Shown: piece after piece, positions 23,953 through 31,554 of the stretch
Numbering within the stretch: the stretch's first letter is position 1
How the letters are laid out: each line of letters opens with the position of its first letter
NCBI GenBank assembly: GCA_021155855.1
Contig: JAJNAZ010000004.1
Span: 1 to 64,000 of the forward strand
Reading direction: 5' to 3'
From: Solirubrobacterales bacterium
Lineage (GTDB): Bacteria > Actinomycetota > Thermoleophilia > Solirubrobacterales > 70-9
DNA: 64,000 nucleotides
The notes under the pieces: generated by a model
Told to the model about the DNA's origin: nothing
Seen by the model: the letters and a program-made list of their open reading frames with translations, nothing else
Database searches by the model: none
Translations under genes and position numbers: made by a program

Positions 23953-25734
23953 GTGTTCTCGCGAGCCTTCATGGCGCTCACGGACTGGATCGACCGGCGC
24001 TTCGGCTGGGATCGCCTTCCGCCGCCGCTCGGCGTGGTGACCCTGATCGGGATTCGCAACCGGCTGCGGCAGCGCAATCTCACCGATACCGGGCTGCCCG
24101 CGGCCGGCGCCGAGCTGGTCTTGAAGGCCGGCGACCCGGCGTACCGCGCGCGGCGCAGCGTCGACGGATCCCTGAACGACCTGGAGCGCCCGTTGATGGG
24201 CAGCATCGGCACCCGCTTCGGCCGCAACGTTCCGCTGGGAGAGAGCTTCCGTGGGCCGGAAGCGGCGATGCTCGAGCCGAATCCGCGGACGATCAGCCGC
24301 GAGCTGCTCACGCGCGAGCGCTTTCTGCCGGCCTCCACGCTCAACGTGCTGGCGGCCGCATGGATCCAGTTCGAGGTCCACGACTGGTTCAGCCACGGAG
24401 AGAACGAAGAGCAGAATCCATATGAGCTGGCGCTCGACGACGACGACGACTGGCCCGAGCGTCCGATGGCGATCCCGCGCACCCGGCGCGACCCGACCTC
24501 GGACGAGGATGCGCGCACGCCGGACACCTTCGTCACCGCCGACAGCCACTGGTGGGACGGCTCGCAGATCTACGGCTCCGACGAGCGCTTCGCCGCGGCG
24601 GTTCGCGCCGGCGAGGACGGCAAGCTCCGCATCGGCGCGGACGGTCTGCCCCCGCGCGAGCTCGAGCAGCTGGTCGACCTCAGCGGGGTGGCGGGCAACT
24701 TCTGGGTCGGGCTGGCCCTCCTCCACACCCTGTTCACACTCGAGCACAACGCAATCTGCGACCGGCTGCGCCGTGAGTACCCCGGCTGGTCCGACGATCG
24801 GCTTTACGACAAGGCACGCCTGATCAATGCGGCGCTGATGGCGAAGATCCACACCACGGAGTGGACGCCGGCGATCATCGCGAACCCGACCACCAAGTAC
24901 GCGATGCGCGCGACCTGGTCGGGAATCGTCGGCGAGCGCCTGGGTCGCAGGCTCGGCCACCTCGGCTCGGGCGAGGTGCTGAGCGGCATTCCCGGCTCGC
25001 GGACCGACCACCACGGCGTCCCCTACTCGCTCACGGAGGAGTTCGTCGCCGTGTACCGGATGCACCCGCTGCTCCCCGACGAGTTCTCGTTTCGCTCGGC
25101 CACCGACGACGAGCTGCTCGAGCAGCGGCCGTTTCCGGAGCTGGGGGCGCTTCACGTCCGCACCCGCCTCGAGGAGATTGGCGTCGCGAACGCCCTCTAC
25201 TCGTTCGGGATCGCCAGCCCAGGAGCGATCTCGCTCCACAACTACCCGCGTTTTCTCCAGCACCTGGAGCGTCCTGACGGCAGCCGCCTCGACCTCGCCG
25301 CCACCGACATCCTGCGCATCCGCGAGCGCGGAGTCCCGCGCTACAACCAGTTCCGACGACTCTTCCGGCTGCGCCCCGCCGAGTCGTTCGAGGAGCTCAC
25401 CGACGACCCGGAGGAGGCCGAGCGGATCCGGGGCGTCTACGAGGGCGAGATCGAGCGCGTCGACCTGATGGTGGGCCTCTACGCGGAGCCGAAGCCGAGA
25501 GGATTCGGGTTCAGCGATACCGCCTTCCGGGTCTTCATCCTGATGGCCTCGCGCCGGCTGAAGAGCGACCGCTTCTTCACCCGCGACTATACGGCCGAGA
25601 TGTACACCCGGGCGGGGCTCGACTGGATCAACGACTCCACCATGGGCACCGTGCTGCTGCGCCATTACCCGGATCTCGCCCCGGCGCTGGGTGGATCGTC
25701 GAACGCGTTCGCACCCTGGGGCAGGGTCGGCTGA
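23953..25734 (+). CDS. Haem peroxidase of the cyclooxygenase/alpha-dioxygenase-like group
   Basis: A 593-residue animal-type haem peroxidase (An_peroxidase fold). The distal histidine is H143 in IQFEVHDWFSHG and the proximal one is H371 in VYRMHPLLPDEF. Three residues before it, Y368 matches the catalytic tyrosine of cyclooxygenases and plant alpha-dioxygenases (Y-x-x-H), which makes a fatty-acid radical. The WWDGSQIYGSDE segment is the usual peroxidase-family loop. No signal peptide is seen. Start GTG 23953 keeps family-like residues (SRAFMALTDWIDRRFGW); ATG 23971 is an alternative. Likely a fatty-acid oxygenase acting in or near the cytoplasm; this is inferred from the conserved Tyr. Confidence 0.92.
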   Translation: MFSRAFMALTDWIDRRFGWDRLPPPLGVVTLIGIRNRLRQRNLTDTGLPAAGAELVLKAGDPAYRARRSVDGSLNDLERPLMGSIGTRFGRNVPLGESFRGPEAAMLEPNPRTISRELLTRERFLPASTLNVLAAAWIQFEVHDWFSHGENEEQNPYELALDDDDDWPERPMAIPRTRRDPTSDEDARTPDTFVTADSHWWDGSQIYGSDERFAAAVRAGEDGKLRIGADGLPPRELEQLVDLSGVAGNFWVGLALLHTLFTLEHNAICDRLRREYPGWSDDRLYDKARLINAALMAKIHTTEWTPAIIANPTTKYAMRATWSGIVGERLGRRLGHLGSGEVLSGIPGSRTDHHGVPYSLTEEFVAVYRMHPLLPDEFSFRSATDDELLEQRPFPELGALHVRTRLEEIGVANALYSFGIASPGAISLHNYPRFLQHLERPDGSRLDLAATDILRIRERGVPRYNQFRRLFRLRPAESFEELTDDPEEAERIRGVYEGEIERVDLMVGLYAEPKPRGFGFSDTAFRVFILMASRRLKSDRFFTRDYTAEMYTRAGLDWINDSTMGTVLLRHYPDLAPALGGSSNAFAPWGRVG

Positions 25735-25738
25735 CGAT

Positions 25739-26434
25739 CTAGGCCGCCGCCAGGGCGTGCACGCGCTCTGCCGCGTCCTCGGTGAGCGGCTCGCCGTGAC
25801 CCACCGCGACCACCTCGGCCTCGACCTGGGCCAGCCGCTTGAGCGACTCGCGATACTGGCCCTCGTTGAGGTTGAAACCGGGCCAGCCCGCATCGACGCG
25901 CGGCCAGCTGGCCACCGCATCGCCGACCACGAGCACGCCGCGCTGCTCGAAGTGGAAGGCCAGAGAGCCGGGCGTGTGCCCGGGGATGTGCAGCACCCGA
26001 AGCGGCCCCACCTGATCGCCCTCGGCCAGACCGCGGTCGACCGGGCACGGCGGATGCTTCGGGCGTCCGACGGCGAGGCCGATCCGCATCGGGTAGGTCG
26101 CGAGCGGGCCGCTTGGGCGCATGCTGACAGGCTGCGCCAAGCGCTCGCCGGCGATGATGTCCGCCTCCCACTCGTGGGCATGCACGAGCGCCCCGCTGAG
26201 CCGCTTCAGCTGCGCGAGCCCGCCGAGATGGGAGCGGTGGGCGTGGGTGAGGGCGATGTGCTTGAGGTCGCCCGGCGAGCGGCCGATCCGAGCGATCGCC
26301 TCGACGACGAGGGCGGCGTCGGTGTCGAAGAGCGTGTCGACGAGCGTAAGCTCGTCGCCGTGCTCGAACAGATAGGCGTGCACGTGCCCACCCTTGCTCT
26401 GGCCGATGCTGTAGACGCCCTCGGCGATTCGCAT
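25739..26434 (-). CDS. Metallo-beta-lactamase-fold protein with HxHxSH motif
   Basis: A 231-residue MBL-fold protein. The first metal motif reads THAHRSHLGG (H64, H66, S68, H69): the Asp that normally binds the second zinc is Ser. The other ligands look intact: H in HIPGHTPGSLAF, D in LVVGDAVAS and H in AVGHGEPL. The GHTPGS segment suggests glyoxalase-II-like or lactonase-like ancestry. It is last in the minus-strand polysaccharide operon (22 bases after the flippase) and ends four bases from the peroxidase stop. Reduced or altered metal use is likely. Confidence 0.85.
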   Translation of the reverse strand: MRIAEGVYSIGQSKGGHVHAYLFEHGDELTLVDTLFDTDAALVVEAIARIGRSPGDLKHIALTHAHRSHLGGLAQLKRLSGALVHAHEWEADIIAGERLAQPVSMRPSGPLATYPMRIGLAVGRPKHPPCPVDRGLAEGDQVGPLRVLHIPGHTPGSLAFHFEQRGVLVVGDAVASWPRVDAGWPGFNLNEGQYRESLKRLAQVEAEVVAVGHGEPLTEDAAERVHALAAA

Positions 26435-26456
26435 GCTGAAACTTTACGACCGCCGC

Positions 26457-28016
26457 CTACATCCGGTCCTCGTCGCGACCCGCGGCCTCGTAGACCTCGG
26501 GCGCGTAGCCCGCGCCGAGCTCGCTCTCGGGCTCCTTGCGCGGCGAGGCGGCGGCGAGCTCGCCGAGCCGCGCCCTGACCGCCGACGGGCTGAGCATCGT
26601 CCGCAGGCGGGCGCGCTCGGCGGCGGTGAAAAAGCCCATCGCCCACAGCAGCGCGGGCAGTGCCAGCCAGAGCGCCGTGCGCGCCACGAGCCCCCCGAGT
26701 CCCTCGGCCGGCAGCAGCAGCTCGCCCGCGGCGACGGTCGCGGCGGTGACCGCGACCAGCAGCGCGAGCCGGCCCCACTCATAGGCCACCGGGAAGAGCC
26801 GCTGGGTGAGCAGATACATCAGCGCCAGGACCACCGCGTAGGAGGCGACCAGCGCGATCCCCGCGCCGACGATCCCGAGCGGGGGGATCAGGACCAGGTT
26901 GAGGGCCACGTTGACGACGGTGCCGGCGATCGTCGCCGGAAGGTTGAACTCGGTTCGCCCGGAGCGGCCCAGGACGACGACCAGGACCAGATAGAGCGAG
27001 TAGAGCGCGATCCCCGTCGCCAGCAGCCCGATTGCTTCGTGGGCCTCGAAGAACTCGGGCGCTGCGAGCAGGTCGACGATCCAACGCGACAGGAGCCACA
27101 GCCCGGTGACGAAGAAGGCGCAGACGGCGGCGAACCAGGTGACGATCAGGCTGTATGCGCGGCGGGCCTCGTCGTCGTCGGCGATCGAGTAGGCGAGCGG
27201 CGGGAAGGCGAGCTGGAAACCCCGAGCGAGCACGTTCATCCCCTGGGCGAACTTGATCGCGAGCGCGTAGAGGCCGGCCTCGGCGAGTCCGGCGAGGCGC
27301 ACGATCAGGATCCGGTCGATGAAGTTGAGCGAGTAGAGCGAGAGCTCCGCGGGCATCGTCGGCAGGCCGAAGCGCACCATTCGCCGCAGCAGCGGCAGCT
27401 CGGCGATGAACCGCAGCCGGCGGCGCTCGCGCCATAGCCGCCAGGCCAAGAACACCGCGCCGGTGCCGAAGCTGCCGAGCAGGATCCCCGCCGCACCCCG
27501 ATCCTCGATCACGACCAACCACACGGTGACCGGGATCGTCGCCAGCACGTTGAGCACCGTGAGCGTGAAGTAGGCGCGCGCTCGCTCGTCGAGCCGCAGC
27601 AGGGTGAGCGCGTACTCCCACAGCGTCAGCACCCAGAGCCCGAGCACCGCCAGCCGCCCGAGCTCCGTGTCGGGGCGGTCGAGCAGCGCCTCGGAGATCG
27701 GCTCGGCGAGCGCCAGGCCCAGCGCCGCTCCAGCGGTCGCGGTCCAAAACAGGGCGGCGAAGCTGGTCGCGATGACCCGCCGCGGATCCTCACCGGCCAG
27801 GTAGTAGAAGCGCAAGAGCGCCTCGATCAACCCGAAGCGGATCAGGATGCTGGCCGCGACCAACGAGGCGAGCATGACCTCGGCGGCGCCGTAGTCGGCC
27901 GGGCTCAAATAGGCCGTGTAGACGGGCAAGAGCACGACCGCGACCAGCTTCGAGAGCACGCTCGAAGCCGTGTAGGCGGCACCCGTGGTGGCGAGGCGGC
28001 GCAGGTACTCGAACAC
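26457..28016 (-). CDS. Polysaccharide flippase (Wzx/MOP superfamily)
   Basis: A 519-residue integral membrane protein with about 12-14 hydrophobic helices, starting EYLRRLATTGAAYTASSVLSKLVAVVLLPVY (given here only as the opening block), typical of Wzx-type exporters that flip undecaprenyl-linked oligosaccharides. The charged C-terminal tail is cytoplasmic. It lies six bases from the O-antigen ligase gene in the same operon. Distinction from MurJ is supported by that context and by the absence of MurJ's long C-terminal pair of helices, but is not proven by motif. Confidence 0.9.
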   Translation of the reverse strand: MFEYLRRLATTGAAYTASSVLSKLVAVVLLPVYTAYLSPADYGAAEVMLASLVAASILIRFGLIEALLRFYYLAGEDPRRVIATSFAALFWTATAGAALGLALAEPISEALLDRPDTELGRLAVLGLWVLTLWEYALTLLRLDERARAYFTLTVLNVLATIPVTVWLVVIEDRGAAGILLGSFGTGAVFLAWRLWRERRRLRFIAELPLLRRMVRFGLPTMPAELSLYSLNFIDRILIVRLAGLAEAGLYALAIKFAQGMNVLARGFQLAFPPLAYSIADDDEARRAYSLIVTWFAAVCAFFVTGLWLLSRWIVDLLAAPEFFEAHEAIGLLATGIALYSLYLVLVVVLGRSGRTEFNLPATIAGTVVNVALNLVLIPPLGIVGAGIALVASYAVVLALMYLLTQRLFPVAYEWGRLALLVAVTAATVAAGELLLPAEGLGGLVARTALWLALPALLWAMGFFTAAERARLRTMLSPSAVRARLGELAAASPRKEPESELGAGYAPEVYEAAGRDEDRM

Positions 28017-28022
28017 TGGGCC

Positions 28023-29468
28023 CTAGATGGTCGCCGAGGCCTCGGGCGGATCGCGGCGCGTCGCGACTCCGAGGGCCAGCAGCGCCCAGACTGCGGGATC
28101 GATCACGAACCCGGTGTAGCCGAAGCTCGAGACCAGCATGGCGACGAAGCAGGCGCCGACCGCGCTCCGGGCCAGTGAACTCCTGACCCCGCCGCCGAGC
28201 AGAGTCGCGAGCGCCGTCAGGATGAGGCCGACGTACACGGCGAAGCCGATCGCTCCCTGCTCGGCGGCCACCGTGATCGGCTCGGAGTGCGAGACCGTCG
28301 TCCGGGCGGGCTCGATCCGGTCATAGAAGGCGCGGCCGAAAGAACCCGAGCCCCAGCCCGCGACCGGGCGATCGCGGGCGAGGTCGAGCCCGCCCTCGAT
28401 CAGATCGGCGTGGCCGCTGTCGATGCTGCGGTAGTCCTCTATGTCGCTGGTGGGTGTACCACCCGCGATCGCAAGCGCCGCGAGGCCGGCGAGCCCGAGG
28501 CCGGCGAAGGCGGCAGCGCCCGTCCAGCCGAAGCGCAGGACGGCGATCGTCGCGAGGCCCGCGAGCAGCGCCGCAAAGCTGGTGAGCGAGTAGCTGAACG
28601 CGAGCCCGATCAATCCCAACGTGCAGACGAGCGCCGCCAACCCGAGCTCGCGCCGCGACCCGCCCCAGGCGATGCAGGCGGCGAGGGCGGTGATCGCGAG
28701 CGCCAGGTAGCGGCCGAGGATGTTCGGGTCGAAGAAGATCGAGTTGGTGCGGAAGTAGGCGTGCAGTTCGTTCGAGTCGAAGAGCTCGGGGTTGAGGAAC
28801 AGGTCGCGGGCGAAGTACTGATAGATCGCGATCACAGCGCAACCGGCCGCCACCACCGCGACCCCGACCAGCGTCCAGCGCAACAGCGCCCGCGACCAGC
28901 GGACCTCCGCGAGCAGGCAGAAGAGGATCGCGAACGGGACGAGAAAGAAGCCGACGTTCTCGATCGCGTTGGCGACGTCCTCGGAGTAGATCGCTTGGAT
29001 CGCGTACAGCAGCAGGGTGGCGGCGAGCAGGCGGCGAAGCCACAGCGGCCAGGGATCCGGGCGCTCGGAGCGCGGTTGTGGGTGCTCGGAGAGGACCGAG
29101 GCGATGAACGCGGCCGCGATCACGAGGTAGAGCGGGACGAGCAGGTTCGCGGTTTCGCCTCCGATCTCGACCGGAACCCTGAGCGGCAGCACCGTGACGG
29201 CGATGATCGGAAAGGCCGCAGGAAAGCGCCGGAAGGCGGCGGCCAGGGCGGCGACGCCGATCGTGGCGATGGCGGCCGCGGCGCCGAGCTCCCCCGTGCT
29301 GCTGCGAAACTCGACCACCCGCGGCTCGTCCCAGACGTTGCCGAGCACCAGCACCGGCGCCGCCAAGAGCGCGATCGCGATCGCAGCCTGCCGCGCGCGA
29401 CCGTCATCGAGCAGCAGTGCCGCCGCGGCTCCTCCGCAGGCGGCGAGCATCCCGATCGCCTCGAGCAC
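28023..29468 (-). CDS. O-antigen ligase/polymerase-like membrane protein
   Basis: A 481-residue membrane protein of about 12 helices with a large extracytoplasmic loop near residues 330-400 (GHADLIEGGLDLARDRPVAGWGSGSFGRAF, shown only as landmark). The motif G-W-G-x-G-x-F followed by a conserved SHSEP is diagnostic of the Wzy_C/WaaL family, which polymerises or ligates lipid-linked glycan outside the membrane. It sits between the FlgD-Ig protein and the flippase with gaps of eight and six bases. Whether it is a polymerase or a ligase cannot be settled from sequence. Confidence 0.9.
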   Translation of the reverse strand: MLEAIGMLAACGGAAAALLLDDGRARQAAIAIALLAAPVLVLGNVWDEPRVVEFRSSTGELGAAAAIATIGVAALAAAFRRFPAAFPIIAVTVLPLRVPVEIGGETANLLVPLYLVIAAAFIASVLSEHPQPRSERPDPWPLWLRRLLAATLLLYAIQAIYSEDVANAIENVGFFLVPFAILFCLLAEVRWSRALLRWTLVGVAVVAAGCAVIAIYQYFARDLFLNPELFDSNELHAYFRTNSIFFDPNILGRYLALAITALAACIAWGGSRRELGLAALVCTLGLIGLAFSYSLTSFAALLAGLATIAVLRFGWTGAAAFAGLGLAGLAALAIAGGTPTSDIEDYRSIDSGHADLIEGGLDLARDRPVAGWGSGSFGRAFYDRIEPARTTVSHSEPITVAAEQGAIGFAVYVGLILTALATLLGGGVRSSLARSAVGACFVAMLVSSFGYTGFVIDPAVWALLALGVATRRDPPEASATI

Positions 29469-29476
29469 CGAGGCGT

Positions 29477-29917
29477 TCAGCCCGGGCCTCCCCTGACCAC
29501 CGTGAAGCGCCGTGGCCAGACCATCTCCCGATCCTCGCTCGGCAGCCCGACCAGGAGCCGGTAGCGCCCGGACGCGACGAGCTCACCCTCGTCGTCGCGA
29601 CCGTCCCAGATGTAGGTGACCGGCTCGCGGGCGGCGAGCGCGACGTCGGGGTCGAGGGTGCGGACGAGGTCCTCGTGCCGGTCGACGATGCCGACGAAGG
29701 CGCGGTCGTCGGGCTCGCGAACGAAGAAGGTGATCGTGAGCTCGTCCGGTGGGCGCCCTCCGGCGGGCCTGAACACGGCGCGGACGTCGGCGGGCGGCTC
29801 GGTGACCTCGAGCACGAGGTCCGGGGTCCGCGCCCGAACCACCAGCACCGCCACCACCAGAGTGGCGACCAAAAGGGCGAAGAAAAGCGCCGCGCCCGCG
29901 GAGACGCGGTGGGTCAA
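29477..29917 (-). CDS. Membrane-anchored protein with FlgD-type Ig domain
   Basis: A 146-residue protein with one N-terminal helix (AALFFALLVATLVVAVLVV) and an extracytoplasmic Ig-like domain. The strand YIWDGRDDEGELVASGRYRLLV is the FlgD-Ig signature (W-D-G-x-D-x-x-G-x-x-x-x-x-G-x-Y). The TTG start (29915-29917) overlaps the upstream LytR_C gene stop as TTGA. Its place in the polysaccharide operon suggests a structural or scaffolding role at the cell surface. Function is otherwise unknown. Confidence 0.75.
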   Translation of the reverse strand: MTHRVSAGAALFFALLVATLVVAVLVVRARTPDLVLEVTEPPADVRAVFRPAGGRPPDELTITFFVREPDDRAFVGIVDRHEDLVRTLDPDVALAAREPVTYIWDGRDDEGELVASGRYRLLVGLPSEDREMVWPRRFTVVRGGPG

Positions 29918-30711
29918 GAGGCGCGGTCCTCGCCCGCGATCACCACGACGTCGGCCTCGCCCGCGAGCTCGCGCGTCTCGCGGTCGAGCGGCTCGACCGC
30001 CTTCTTGTTCACACCCAGGTCGCGGGCAACCTTCTGGGCCGCCCGCTTCTGGCCATCGGCGTAGAGGACGACCGTCTCGGTGAACCCGGGCGTCGTGTTG
30101 GTCACCGAGCCGAGCTCGTATCCGCTCGACTCGACGTCGGAGCCTACGTTTCCGGCGAGCCCGTTCACCGAGGTTCCGTTGAGGACCGCAACGGTTACCT
30201 GGGCGGGATCGAGCGCGCCGGGCCGCGACCCGTCTCCCTCGCCGCCGTCGCGCAACAGCTCCTCTGACAAGAAGATGCTCGCTCCGCCGAGAATCAGCGC
30301 GGTGACGCCGATCGCGACCAGCACCCACGGCTGGGCGACGCGGGACAGAAAGCGGCGCCAGCGGGGGTGGGGCTCGAGGGCGGCTCGCTCCATCGTGATT
30401 CGCTCCAGCGCCGGGCGCTCATGGGTGACCCGGGTCGCGGCCGGGAGCGGGGTGCTGGGTGTGACGGTCCCCTCCGCCGCCGGCTCCTCGCTGCCGAGCA
30501 GCCCCTCGAGCTCGCTCTCGGCCCGGTCGAGCATCGACTCGCTGGCGGCGATGTCGGCGACCGGATGGTCGGGCTCCCGCTCCATCCATGCGCGCATTCG
30601 CTGGACGTCGCGACGCTGGGAGAGATAGAGCGGCAACAGCAGTGCGATCGCGAGCAGAGCGGCGAGCGAGACAAAGCCCGCGGCGCTGTCGAAGACTTCC
30701 GTGATCTCCAT
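29914..30711 (-). CDS. Membrane protein with LytR_C domain (copy 2)
   Basis: A 265-residue protein with two membrane helices (about residues 14-30 and 130-150) separated by a polar cytoplasmic region, and an extracytoplasmic LytR_C domain. That domain starts with TVAVLNGTSVNGLAGNVGSDVESSGY, has a central ETVVLYADGQKRAAQKVARDLG and ends in ADVVVIAGED. LytR_C normally sits at the end of LytR-CpsA-Psr wall-teichoic-acid ligases, but no LCP catalytic domain is present here. It starts three bases after the paralogue upstream and overlaps the FlgD-Ig gene. Confidence 0.85.
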   Translation of the reverse strand: MEITEVFDSAAGFVSLAALLAIALLLPLYLSQRRDVQRMRAWMEREPDHPVADIAASESMLDRAESELEGLLGSEEPAAEGTVTPSTPLPAATRVTHERPALERITMERAALEPHPRWRRFLSRVAQPWVLVAIGVTALILGGASIFLSEELLRDGGEGDGSRPGALDPAQVTVAVLNGTSVNGLAGNVGSDVESSGYELGSVTNTTPGFTETVVLYADGQKRAAQKVARDLGVNKKAVEPLDRETRELAGEADVVVIAGEDRAS

Positions 30712-30714
30712 CTA

Positions 30715-31491
30715 CTAGAACTCGGCGTCGTCCTGGCCGATGACGAGTGCCACCGGCGCGCCCGAGGAGAGCTCCCGTACCTCGTTGATCATCGGCGTCA
30801 CCGCCGTCTCGCCGAGCTCGCTCGCAACCGCTCGGGCGAGGTCCTCGGCCTCCGCCTCGGCTTCCGGCTCGAACATGATCGTCGTCTCCTCGAACCCGGA
30901 GCTGGCGGTCTCCTCGGTACCGACCTTGAACCCGGAGATCGGCTTGATCACCTCGCTGGCGACCCGTCCGGCAAGCCCGGACACGGCCTCGATCGGAACC
31001 GGTCCTTCCTCGACCTGGGTCGCGTTGAGGACCGCGACCTCGACCCGCTCCTGATCGGCGCCCCGCTTGCCGCCTCCGCCTCCGCCGCCGTCATCGTCGC
31101 CGCCAAGGAGGCCAAAGCCGCTGGTCAGCACGCCGACCGCGATCAACACCGCGGCCAGCACGGCGATCAGGTAGCGCGGGTCCATCGGCATTCGCCGGTC
31201 GAGCTCGCCGAACGGCCCGGCGAGGCGGTCGCGAAGCCGATCCCAGCGGCTGGGCTCGCCCGGCTCGGCCACGGCCTCTTCCTCCGGCGTCTCAGCCTCC
31301 TCACCGCGGGCCTCGGCGGCCGCGGCGGCCGCGGTGGCGGCCTCGTCAGCGCGCTCCGGGGCTCGCCCCGCCCATTCGCGCAGACGGCGCACCTCGCGGG
31401 CCTGCTGGATGATCAGGAAGGCGAGAATCGCAAGGCCAAGGAAGGCGGCGATGCCGAGGTAGGGCCCGATCCGCTCGAGCAGGTCAATCAT
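30715..31491 (-). CDS. Membrane protein with LytR_C domain (copy 1)
   Basis: A 258-residue paralogue of the gene that follows it. It has a first membrane helix (YLGIAAFLGLAILAFLIIQQ), an Ala/Glu-rich cytoplasmic linker, a second helix (YLIAVLAAVLIAVGVLTSGFG), a Gly/Asp-rich spacer and a LytR_C domain (VEVAVLNATQVEEGPVP ... GLAGRVASEVI ... ALVIGQDDAEF). Both copies share the helix-linker-helix-LytR_C layout, so they look like an ancient duplication and may form a heteromer. It lies 63 bases after the CapD-type gene. No LCP domain is present. Confidence 0.85.
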   Translation of the reverse strand: MIDLLERIGPYLGIAAFLGLAILAFLIIQQAREVRRLREWAGRAPERADEAATAAAAAAEARGEEAETPEEEAVAEPGEPSRWDRLRDRLAGPFGELDRRMPMDPRYLIAVLAAVLIAVGVLTSGFGLLGGDDDGGGGGGGKRGADQERVEVAVLNATQVEEGPVPIEAVSGLAGRVASEVIKPISGFKVGTEETASSGFEETTIMFEPEAEAEAEDLARAVASELGETAVTPMINEVRELSSGAPVALVIGQDDAEF

Positions 31492-31554
31492 CGGTCAAGG
31501 CAGCCGTCTTCGCGGGGATGCGGGATCGCCCATCTTGGCGCGTGATCTTAAGGA

